Positions 57,548-64,000 of a stretch of 64,000 nt of DNA are shown piece by piece. Within the stretch, counting starts at the first letter, position 1. Every line of letters starts with the position of its first letter. The notes under the pieces were generated by a model, which did no database searches, was not told the DNA's origin, and saw only the letters and a list, made by a program, of their open reading frames with translations. A program made the translations under genes and the position numbers. This DNA is from Salana multivorans (GTDB taxonomy: Bacteria > Actinomycetota > Actinomycetes > Actinomycetales > Beutenbergiaceae), in assembly GCF_003751805.1 (NCBI RefSeq), contig NZ_RKHQ01000002.1:992001-1056000 (forward strand), read 5' to 3'.

Positions 57548-58540
57548 ATGTCCACCTCCCCCACCACCGTCCCGATCGAGGAGCGGCTGCGCGCCCTCGC
57601 CCCCGCCGTCGACGCGGCCGTCACCGAGCCCCTGGACCCCGCGGGCTTCGCCGCCGCACGCGCCCGCATCGACGCCGAGCTGGCCTCGTCCTCCCCCGCC
57701 GACGGACGCGACGTGCCCGACGTCGTGGCCCTCGACGGCGCCCGCGAGCGTCGCGAGGCCGCGCGGCGTCCGCACCGCACGGCGCGCCGGGTCGCCCTCG
57801 GCGCGGCGGCCGCGGTCGCCGCCGGTCTCACGTTCGCCGTGTGGCCGAGCCCGAGCCAGTCGGCGTACGCCACTTGGAGCCCGACGCCGGACCCGATCGG
57901 CGACGCCGAGCGCGCCGCCATCGTCGACGACTGCCTGGCCGAGCTCGACGGGCCCGGCGCACCCGAGAGCCTGTGGACGATCGACACCACCGAGCTCTCG
58001 GCCCTCGTCGCGGAGCGTCGCGGTGACTGGAGCTACGTCATGTTCGCCGGGCCACCGGACCCGACCACGGGCGACGCGACGCACGCCGACTGCATGCTCG
58101 GGTCGGGCGACCACGAGGACGACGTCGGCGTCAGCGTCGGGATCGGGCCGGCTCCCGCGTCCATCGACGCCACGCAGATCAGGTACACCGGCGGCGGCAG
58201 CAGCTACGCCTACCTCTACGACGGACCGGTGCCGTGGATCTCCTCCGGCGTCGACGGCACGCAGCACGTGTTCGGCGTGGCGGGCTCCGACGTCGCGCGG
58301 GTGACCGTGACGTTCTCGGGCGGTCTCGAGATCGAGGCGACGCTGTCGGAGGCCGGCCTCGCGACCCCGGGCGCGCCGGCCTACTGGGCCGCCTGGTGGC
58401 CGGTCACCAGCGACGCCGACGTCACCCTCACGGTCAGCGGGTACCTCGCCGACGGCACGCTCTCCTCGACCGAGGAGGTCGTCTGGACGAGCGCGCTGGA
58501 GGAGAACCCGACGGAGATCGAGGGCACCGACGCGCCCTGA
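57548..58540 (+). CDS. Probable membrane anti-sigma/regulatory partner
   Basis: This 330-residue protein has a cytoplasmic N-terminal domain of ~75 residues (IEERLRALAPAVDAAVTEPL), one transmembrane helix (ALGAAAAVAAGLTFAVWP) and an extracellular domain of ~230 residues. No zinc-binding HxxxCxxC motif is present, so it is not a standard ZAS anti-sigma factor. Its topology and 2-bp distance from the sigma gene suggest an analogous control role. A GAAGGAG site precedes the ATG at 57548. The extracellular domain has no recognised family. Confidence 0.75.
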   Translation: MSTSPTTVPIEERLRALAPAVDAAVTEPLDPAGFAAARARIDAELASSSPADGRDVPDVVALDGARERREAARRPHRTARRVALGAAAAVAAGLTFAVWPSPSQSAYATWSPTPDPIGDAERAAIVDDCLAELDGPGAPESLWTIDTTELSALVAERRGDWSYVMFAGPPDPTTGDATHADCMLGSGDHEDDVGVSVGIGPAPASIDATQIRYTGGGSSYAYLYDGPVPWISSGVDGTQHVFGVAGSDVARVTVTFSGGLEIEATLSEAGLATPGAPAYWAAWWPVTSDADVTLTVSGYLADGTLSSTEEVVWTSALEENPTEIEGTDAP

Positions 58541-58543
58541 TCT

Positions 58544-58592
58544 CGCGGAGCGGGCCGCGGCCATCCTCGCGGTGGCCGCGGCTCGCTCCGCG
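58544..58592. terminator. Bidirectional hairpin terminator
   Basis: A 20-bp stem with one G-T pair (58544-58563 and 58573-58592) and a 9-nt loop fills the 60-bp gap between two convergent genes. It can serve both transcripts. Confidence 0.85.
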
Positions 58593-58600
58593 TGGGCGCC

Positions 58601-60583
58601 TCAGTCCGCGAGCGGCGGGTGCACGTCCGCCATCGTCCAGGTCCGCTTCCGGGCGATCACGGCCCACGTCGCGCAGAACGCCGCGACCCCGACCAGCGCG
58701 AGCACGGTGACGGCACGCTGGAGCACGGCGGGCGAGCCGCCGGTGAACGTGACGCGCAGCGCCTCGATGAGGTAGGTCATCGGCAGGTAGGGGTGCAGCC
58801 ACTCGAGGAACGGCGGCAGCGTCTCGGGTGGGTAGATGCCGCCCGATGCGGCGAGCTGGAGCATGAGCACGACCAGCAGCACCGCCGACCCGACCAGCCC
58901 CAGCCCGGCCCGGCACAGGTGCGCGAGGAGCGTGAAGACCGCCACCGCGAGCGTCACGACGCCGACCGACCCCCACCAGCTCACCGGGTCCAGCCCGAGC
59001 GCGAACGTCGCGACGCCGAGCAGCAGGTAGGCACCGGTCAGCCCCATGCCGAGGATCGGCAGCCAACCGACCAGCGCGACCCGCCAGGACGGCGCGCGCG
59101 AGACCAGCGCGCGCCCCGACGTCGGCCGGAGCACGAGGAACACGACGATCCCGAACACCCACAGCGAGATCGCGAAGAAGAACGGCGCGAGTCCCCGCCC
59201 GTAGACGCCGGCGTCGTTCGCCACCTCGAGCCGCACGTCGGTCGGGTTGCCGAGGATCGCGGCGTTCGCCTCGGCCTGGTCCGGGTCCATCGCCGGCACG
59301 GCCGCGACCAGCTCGTCCAGCCCGGTGACGAGCGCGTCGGTCCCGTCCACCGCGGTGTCGAGCCCCGTCGCGAGATCGGCCGAGCCCGTCGCGGCGTCCG
59401 CGAGCTTCGTCGCCAGCTCCTCGGCGCCGTCCCGCACCTGGCCGGCGCCCTCCGACACCTCGTGCGCGCCGTCGTTGAGCTCGTTGACCTTGCTCTGCCC
59501 GTCGCGCACCTTCGTCTGCAGGTCCGGCACCGCGTCCTGCAGTGCGTGCGCGTCGGTGGCGAGCCGGTCGGCGTCCGCGTGGATGTCGCCGAGCGCCTGG
59601 TCGACCTCGCCGACGCGGGTGTCGACCGCGCCGACCGCGTCCCGCACCGTGGCGAACGCCGGGTCCGAGGCCAGCTCGGGGTGGGCGGCGACCAGGTCGG
59701 CCAGGGCCGTGTCGACCGCGTCGACCCGCCCGGTCAGCGCGTCGGCGCCGCCGGACACCGTTCCGGCGACGTCGGCGACCGCGTCCGTCACGGCGACGGC
59801 CCCGTCCGCGACGCCGGGGATGGCCGGCACGAGGTCGTCGGCGATCGGGTTGATGAGGTCGGCGATCTGCTGCGTCCCGTCCGCGACCTGGTCCGCGCCG
59901 TCGGCGACCCTGGTGGCCCCGTCGGCGAGGTCGCGGGCACCGGGGGCGCCGTCGGCCAGCCCGTCCGCGAGCGTGTGCGCGCCGTCCTTGGCGTCACCGA
60001 GCCCGTCCCGCAGCTCGCGGGCGCCCTCGTCGGCCCGGCCCAGCCCCGCGCGGAGCTTGCCCAGGTCGCCGTAGACCGACTCGAAGTAGGCCTGCGTCGC
60101 GGCGGCGTTGATCTGCTCCTGCAGCTTCGCCTGCACCGTCTCCGCCATGACGCCGATGACGTAGCCGTTGGCGTCGTTGCGGTGGATGACGATCTCGGCC
60201 CGCTCGGGCGTCAGCTCGGCGCCCGAGGCCAGCCGCGCGGAGAAGTCGCGCGGGATCGTGATCGTCAGGTAGTACCGGCCGGACTCCAGCCCGTCGGCCG
60301 CGTCGTCCGCGTCCGTGACGACCCACAGGAAGCTCGGGTCCGCCTCGAACTTCTCGACGACGAGGTCGCCGCCGGCCACCTCGCGGCCGTCGACCGTGAC
60401 CGCCTCGTCCTCGTTCACGACGGCCACCGGCACCCGGTCGAGCTTCCCGTACGGGTCCCAGTTCGACCACAGGTAGATGGCGCCGTACAGCGTCGGGACG
60501 ACCAGCAGGAACACGAGCGCGATCCGGTGGAGCGTGCTGCGGTTGCGGGCGATCTCCGCCCAGGCGAGACGCACGGTCCTCAT
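58601..60583 (-). CDS. YhgE/Pip-family membrane protein
   Basis: This 660-residue protein of the YhgE/phage-infection-protein and ABC-2 exporter group has an N-terminal helix (LHRIALVFLLVVPTLYGAIYLW). A large extracellular region of ~400 residues is rich in repeated ADG/VADG heptads (DLADGATRVADGADQVADG), suggesting long helices. A C-terminal block of about five helices follows. Related proteins export or sense cell-envelope compounds and some act as phage receptors. The ATG overlaps the stop of the upstream ATPase gene by 4 bp (ATGA), so the two products likely form one transporter. Confidence 0.88.
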   Translation of the reverse strand: MRTVRLAWAEIARNRSTLHRIALVFLLVVPTLYGAIYLWSNWDPYGKLDRVPVAVVNEDEAVTVDGREVAGGDLVVEKFEADPSFLWVVTDADDAADGLESGRYYLTITIPRDFSARLASGAELTPERAEIVIHRNDANGYVIGVMAETVQAKLQEQINAAATQAYFESVYGDLGKLRAGLGRADEGARELRDGLGDAKDGAHTLADGLADGAPGARDLADGATRVADGADQVADGTQQIADLINPIADDLVPAIPGVADGAVAVTDAVADVAGTVSGGADALTGRVDAVDTALADLVAAHPELASDPAFATVRDAVGAVDTRVGEVDQALGDIHADADRLATDAHALQDAVPDLQTKVRDGQSKVNELNDGAHEVSEGAGQVRDGAEELATKLADAATGSADLATGLDTAVDGTDALVTGLDELVAAVPAMDPDQAEANAAILGNPTDVRLEVANDAGVYGRGLAPFFFAISLWVFGIVVFLVLRPTSGRALVSRAPSWRVALVGWLPILGMGLTGAYLLLGVATFALGLDPVSWWGSVGVVTLAVAVFTLLAHLCRAGLGLVGSAVLLVVLMLQLAASGGIYPPETLPPFLEWLHPYLPMTYLIEALRVTFTGGSPAVLQRAVTVLALVGVAAFCATWAVIARKRTWTMADVHPPLAD

Positions 60584-61437
60584 CGGTCCTCCTCCTCGGT
60601 GTCGTCCGACGGGTCGACGGACCTGTCCGGCGGTTCGGTCTCGCCGCTCGGCCCGGCGGCGGGCTCGGCTGCTGCGGGCTCCTCGGCCGCGGCGGGCTCC
60701 TCGGCTGCTGCGGGCTCCTCGAGCACGGCGTGCCGGCCGTGGGCGGCCCCGGCGACGTCGTCGTCCCCGAGCGCGACCACGACGTCCGCCTCCTCGGGCC
60801 CGACGTCGAGCGTCGAGGCAACGACGACGACACCGGAGCCGGCGATCTCGCGGACGATCTCCCAGGCCCGCGCACGCTGCGGGAGCTGGAGCTGGTGCGG
60901 CAGGTCGTCGTGCACGACGACGACCGGGTCGCCCAGCACGGCGAGCACGAGGTGCAGCGCCGTCGCCTCCAGCGCCGGCAGCTTCCCGACGAGGGTCCGG
61001 TCGGGCAGGACGAGCCCGAGCCGGTCAGCCCACGCGCGCACGTGCGCGACGGCGCGCTCGTGCGGCACCCCGATCCAGTCGGCCGCGTCGCGGACGCTCT
61101 CGTGGACCGTGAGCTGCGGGTCGAGCCCGACGAGGTCAGCGATCCGCGACACCGCGACGCGCGAGCGCACGGCCCGGCGGGCCGCCCCCGGTCCGGCCTG
61201 CGCACCGATGACGCGCCCGACGACGTGCACCTCCCCCGCGCTCAGCCGCATCCGCGCGGCGATGGCGAGCAGGAGGCTGGTCTTCCCGCTGCCGGCCGGA
61301 CCGACGACGGCGACGACGCTCTCCGGCGGAGCCGTGAACGAGACGTCCGAGAACACGGGGCGGCGCAGGAAGGTGAGGCTCGCCCCCGAGACGGCGAGCG
61401 CGGTCCGCGCGGGCGGGCTGGTGCGTTGGCTGGTCAC
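60580..61437 (-). CDS. ABC-type ATPase with degenerate signature, partner of YhgE
   Basis: This 285-residue ABC-like nucleotide-binding protein has a clear Walker A (GPAGSGKTSLL) and a Walker B-like VVVVHDD. The LSGGQ signature is replaced by GKLPALEATALHLVLAVLG, and the switch histidine is not visible (VVVASTLDV). The C-terminal ~45 residues contain three copies of the unit EEPAAA, an 18-bp DNA repeat, and an acidic end. GTG at 61437 follows TAGGCT (61446-61451) by 8 nt. ATP binding is likely but normal hydrolysis is doubtful. Coupled translation with the YhgE gene suggests a regulatory or scaffold ATPase. Confidence 0.8.
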   Translation of the reverse strand: MTSQRTSPPARTALAVSGASLTFLRRPVFSDVSFTAPPESVVAVVGPAGSGKTSLLLAIAARMRLSAGEVHVVGRVIGAQAGPGAARRAVRSRVAVSRIADLVGLDPQLTVHESVRDAADWIGVPHERAVAHVRAWADRLGLVLPDRTLVGKLPALEATALHLVLAVLGDPVVVVHDDLPHQLQLPQRARAWEIVREIAGSGVVVVASTLDVGPEEADVVVALGDDDVAGAAHGRHAVLEEPAAAEEPAAAEEPAAAEPAAGPSGETEPPDRSVDPSDDTEEEDR

Positions 61438-61579
61438 GAACAGCGAGCCTACGTCCGCTCCCGCGACGACCGTCCCCGCCGCCTCGCCCCAGGAGGATGC
61501 GGCCGTTGCGACGGCGAGACGCCGCCGTCAAGGGACGACGGAGGTCGTCATCGCCTCGTTCGGTCTCGCCGATGGCCAC

Positions 61580-61598
61580 CGACCGGGACTGCCGGTCG
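61580..61598 (-). terminator. Weak hairpin after pdxT
   Basis: A 7-bp stem (61580-61586 and 61592-61598) with a 5-nt loop lies 30 bp after the pdxT stop, in a 190-bp gap before the YhgE-ATPase gene. Other short self-complementary runs occur in the gap. It is a possible terminator only. Confidence 0.35.
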
Positions 61599-61627
61599 CC
61601 CCTCTCGAGACACCCCTTCGTCGCTCC

Positions 61628-62227
61628 TCAAGGACCGTCATCCCCTCCGAGGCCGAGGAGGCGGCGGTGGAAGAGCGTCTCGCCGGTCAGCTCCGGGTGG
61701 AAGGACAGCCCCGCGATCGAGCCCTGGCGCACGCCGACGACGTGTCCCGCGTGTCGGGCGACCACCTCAACCCCTGGGCCGACCTCGGTGACCCGCGGGG
61801 CGCGGATGAACGCGACCCGGGCTGGGCCGAGGGTCGTGTCCAGGTCGGCCTCGGCGGAGTCGACCTGCGGGCCGAAGGCGTTGCGCTGGACGGTGACGTC
61901 GAGCACGTCGAGCGTCTGCTGGCCCGGTGCCGGGTCGAGGATCCGCCGAGCCAGCAGGATCAGTCCGGCGCAGGTGCCGAGGGTGGGCAGGCCGCCGCGG
62001 ATCGCGGCGGCCAGCGGCTCCCGCAGGCCGACGAGCCGCAGCAGCCGGTCGATCGTCGACGACTCACCGCCGGGCAGGACCAGGGCGTCGACCCGGAGCC
62101 CGTCCGCGCCGGTCAGGTCGGCGGGTACCCGAAGCGGCGTGACCCGGACACCAAGGCCCTCCAGCAGGCGGATGTGCTCGCGCACGCCGCCCTGGAGCGC
62201 GAGCACACCGACCGTCGGCCGGTTCAC
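61628..62227 (-). CDS. pdxT: PLP synthase glutaminase subunit PdxT
   Basis: PdxT hydrolyses glutamine and passes ammonia to PdxS. The 199-residue class I amidotransferase has the catalytic cysteine in PTLGTCAGL (Cys86) and His177/Glu179 in SFHPEL. The substrate-side motif [13 protein letters not shown] is also present. The ATG overlaps the pdxS stop by 4 bp. Together the two enzymes make pyridoxal phosphate from ribose-5-P, glyceraldehyde-3-P and glutamine. Confidence 0.97.
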   Translation of the reverse strand: MNRPTVGVLALQGGVREHIRLLEGLGVRVTPLRVPADLTGADGLRVDALVLPGGESSTIDRLLRLVGLREPLAAAIRGGLPTLGTCAGLILLARRILDPAPGQQTLDVLDVTVQRNAFGPQVDSAEADLDTTLGPARVAFIRAPRVTEVGPGVEVVARHAGHVVGVRQGSIAGLSFHPELTGETLFHRRLLGLGGDDGP

Positions 62228-63120
62228 CAGCCCCGCTCGGCCAGGCGATGGGGGGCCGGCAGGTCGGCGACGCTGATCCCGACCATCGCCTCGCCGAGAC
62301 CCCGGGAGGCCTCGGCGATGGCGGCCGGGTCGTCGTAGAGCGCAGTGGCCTTGACGATGGCCGCCGCGCGCGCGGCCGGGTCACCCGACTTGAAGATGCC
62401 CGAGCCGACGAACACCCCGTCGGCGCCGAGCTGCATCATCAGCGCGGCGTCCGCCGGGGTCGCGACGCCGCCAGCGGTGAACAGCACGACGGGCAGCGCG
62501 CCCGTCCGGGCGACCTCGAGCACGAGGTCGTAGGGGGCCCGCAGCTCCTTCGCCGCGACGTACAGCGCGTCCGGGTTGGCCTCGTGGCTGGCCTTGAGGA
62601 CCGCGATCTCGTGTCGGATGGTGCGGATGTGCTTGGTGGCCTCCGACACGTCGCCCGTGCCGGCCTCACCCTTCGAGCGGATCATCGCCGCACCCTCGGT
62701 GATGCGGCGCAGAGCCTCGCCCAGGTTGGTGGCGCCGCACACGAACGGCACGGTGAAGGCGCGCTTGTCGATGTGGTTGACGTAGTCGGCGGGAGAGAGC
62801 ACCTCCGACTCGTCGATGTAGTCCACCTCGAGGTGCTGCAGCACCTGGGCCTCGACGACGTGCCCGATCCGGGCCTTGGCCATCACGGGGATGGAGACGG
62901 TGTCGATGATGGCGCTGATGAGGTCGGGATCGCTCATCCGGGCCACTCCGCCCTGCGCGCGGATGTCAGCGGGAACCCTCTCCAGCGCCATCACCGCGAC
63001 GGCGCCCGCGTCCTCGGCGATCCGGGCCTGCTCGGGGGTGACCACGTCCATGATCACGCCGCCCTTGAGCATGTCGGCCAAGCCGCGCTTGACCAGAGGA
63101 GAACCAATGAGATCTGTCAT
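62224..63120 (-). CDS. pdxS: Pyridoxal 5'-phosphate synthase subunit PdxS
   Basis: This is the ring-forming (beta/alpha)8 subunit of deoxyxylulose-independent PLP synthesis. The 298-residue protein shows [20 protein letters not shown] with the catalytic Asp25, Lys82 in MAKARIG and Lys150 in RSKGEAGTG. The ATG at 63120 gives the standard length; an ATG 9 bp upstream is also in frame. It is divergent from pdxR over an 81-bp region with a palindromic operator. Confidence 0.98.
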   Translation of the reverse strand: MTDLIGSPLVKRGLADMLKGGVIMDVVTPEQARIAEDAGAVAVMALERVPADIRAQGGVARMSDPDLISAIIDTVSIPVMAKARIGHVVEAQVLQHLEVDYIDESEVLSPADYVNHIDKRAFTVPFVCGATNLGEALRRITEGAAMIRSKGEAGTGDVSEATKHIRTIRHEIAVLKASHEANPDALYVAAKELRAPYDLVLEVARTGALPVVLFTAGGVATPADAALMMQLGADGVFVGSGIFKSGDPAARAAAIVKATALYDDPAAIAEASRGLGEAMVGISVADLPAPHRLAERGW

Positions 63121-63142
63121 GCGACCCATCGTCGAGCGCCAT

Positions 63143-63190
63143 AGTGGTCCATGAACAGGGCCAGAAATGGCCCACTGTTCTTGGGCCAGT
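63143..63190. promoter_or_regulatory. PdxR operator between pdxS and pdxR
   Basis: The divergent region holds a large imperfect palindrome with arms 63143-63163 (AGTGGTCCATGAACAGGGCCA) split by a 4-bp centre from 63168-63190, whose reverse complement is almost the same with a 2-bp insertion. Each arm contains two TGGNCCA-like half-sites around GAACA. MocR-type PdxR proteins bind such repeated sites. The right edge touches TAAGGT, the -10 box of pdxR, so autorepression is likely. Confidence 0.75.
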
Positions 63191-63201
63191 AAGGTGTGCG
63201 C

Positions 63202-64000
63202 GTGCGGACCGCCCCCGAGATCACGCTCCCCCTCAGCCTCGAGGACGAAGAGACGGGGAGCTCCATCCCCGGACGGCTCGCGGCGCAGCTCCGTCGTCTG
63301 ATCGCCGGAGCCGTGCTCTCTCCGGGAGACCCGGTGCCGTCCAGCCGCGCCCTTGCCGCTCACCTCGGCGTCTCGCGCGGATCGGTGGTCGCCGCCTACG
63401 ACCAGCTGCTGGCGGAGGGCTATCTCAGCGCCGCCGTCGGCCGCTCGACGGTGGTGAACCCGCAGCTACGCGGTGTGCATCCGCGACCGCAACGCCACGT
63501 GCCGTCGGTCCAGGTGGAGGCGCGGGCAGGCCTGGATCTGCGTCCGGGCCGACCCTGGGCGCTGGACGTCGTGGGACCCGCCTGGAAGGCGGCGTGGCGG
63601 CGGGCCTCCGTCGCGCCGGTGGACATCGCCGTCCCGACCCTTGGCCTGCCCCAGCTGCGAGACGCGTGGGTCGAGCATCTGCGCCGGATGCGTGCGGTGG
63701 TGCGCGCACCCGACCAGATCGCGGTGACCGGTGGCGGCCGGGAGGGCTTCGCGCTCCTGCTCCTCGCGCTCGCCGACGGTCGTCCCTCTCGGCTCAGGGT
63801 GGGAGTGGAGGAACCGGGATACCCATCGCTGAGGCGGGTGCCCGCCCGTCTCGGCGCGACGGTGGTGCCCGTCCCCGTGGACCGGCACGGGCTGCGGGTG
63901 ACGGACCTGCCGACCGGCGCAGACGCGCCCGACCTGCTCATCGTCACCCCCAGTCATCAGTACCCGCTGGGCGGCTCGATGCCCGTCGAGCGCCGCCAGG
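63202..64000 (+). CDS. pdxR: PdxR-type MocR transcriptional regulator (3' end outside window)
   Basis: This is a GntR/MocR regulator that senses pyridoxal phosphate through an aminotransferase-like domain. 266 codons are visible before the window ends. The N-terminal winged helix includes [20 protein letters not shown] and [16 protein letters not shown] linker and the start of the fold-type I domain follow ([36 protein letters not shown]). The PLP-binding lysine lies beyond the edge. GTG at 63202 is 6 nt after TAAGGT (63190-63195), supporting a leaderless start; GTG at 63196 is an alternative. It probably activates pdxST when PLP is low. Confidence 0.93.
   Translation, partial: MRTAPEITLPLSLEDEETGSSIPGRLAAQLRRLIAGAVLSPGDPVPSSRALAAHLGVSRGSVVAAYDQLLAEGYLSAAVGRSTVVNPQLRGVHPRPQRHVPSVQVEARAGLDLRPGRPWALDVVGPAWKAAWRRASVAPVDIAVPTLGLPQLRDAWVEHLRRMRAVVRAPDQIAVTGGGREGFALLLLALADGRPSRLRVGVEEPGYPSLRRVPARLGATVVPVPVDRHGLRVTDLPTGADAPDLLIVTPSHQYPLGGSMPVERRQ

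Noticed and set aside
58601-60583. 'Phage infection protein' name as evidence for a prophage
   Set aside because: YhgE/Pip is a host membrane-protein family. No integrase, capsid, terminase or attachment-site sequence is visible nearby.
61438-61627. Possible small gene in the 190-bp gap between pdxT and the YhgE ATPase gene
   Set aside because: Open frames there are short or extend from overlapping genes, with no ribosome site or recognisable product. Short hairpins explain the sequence better.
63473-63727. A short plus-strand frame beginning with the residues MCIRDR, like translated sequencing-adapter contamination
   Set aside because: The codons (GTG TGC ATC CGC GAC CGC) are GC-rich and differ from the adapter sequence. 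The stretch lies inside the pdxR frame, which continues normally through it, so it is coincidence.

Overview
The window is about 64 kb of very GC-rich DNA. It has leaderless-looking starts, an actinobacterial T-box before ileS, PII and SMC genes in actinobacterial arrangements, and a pdxR/pdxST locus. The source is an actinobacterium, most likely order Micrococcales (a Beutenbergia- or Cellulomonas-like lineage; the family is a guess). I found no rRNA, tRNA, insertion sequence, prophage or CRISPR array, and 48 protein genes, one cut by the right edge.

Layout. 0-9.6 kb is mostly core: amtB-glnK-glnD-ffh (ammonium uptake and PII signalling, then the signal recognition particle GTPase), a divergent GH4 glycosidase/PfkB kinase pair, and ftsY with a small VOC protein. 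9.8-15 kb holds an LPXTG-anchored DUF11 surface protein and a large LuxR/ATPase regulator. 15-20.3 kb is smc, ndk and a DUF4233 membrane protein. 20.3-45.9 kb is accessory: a PTS-dependent dihydroxyacetone kinase operon (dhaKLM); a carbohydrate operon with an ABC importer, a class II aldolase, a predicted ADP-dependent sugar kinase, a DUF4432 epimerase-like protein and a mannose-6-phosphate-isomerase-like protein; a central DeoR / aldolase / FGGY kinase / DeoR block; a second, paralogous ABC importer plus aldolase on the opposite strand; a 1400-residue surface protein whose signal peptide contains an 11-G tract; and an MFS transporter. 45.9-51.2 kb is folC and ileS behind a T-box leader. 51.2-61.4 kb holds a HAD phosphatase, a heterodimeric ABC exporter, a lipoprotein, an ECF sigma factor with a probable membrane partner, and a YhgE/Pip-type exporter with an unusual ATPase. 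61.6-64 kb is the vitamin B6 locus pdxT-pdxS with divergent pdxR and a large palindromic operator.

How the parts work together. In many actinobacteria ileS, folC, a DUF4233 gene and ndk lie in one run. Here folC and DUF4233 are on the same strand but about 25.7 kb apart, and the sugar region lies exactly between them, so it looks like an insertion into an ancestral operon. The inserted genes could form a complete upper-glycolysis-like route: import, anomer or epimer handling, isomerisation, phosphorylation (one kinase from the ADP-dependent family), aldol cleavage, and phosphorylation of dihydroxyacetone from phosphoenolpyruvate. The substrate cannot be read from sequence. Neither importer has its own ATPase gene, so a shared MsmK-type ATPase elsewhere is expected.

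Regulation visible in the sequence includes AACGAA/TTCGTT operator-like repeats at the sugar promoters, a T-box for isoleucine, the PdxR palindrome, decamer repeats upstream of the large surface protein, and at least eleven start codons 6-8 nt after a TANNNT-like -10 box, the pattern expected for leaderless mRNAs.
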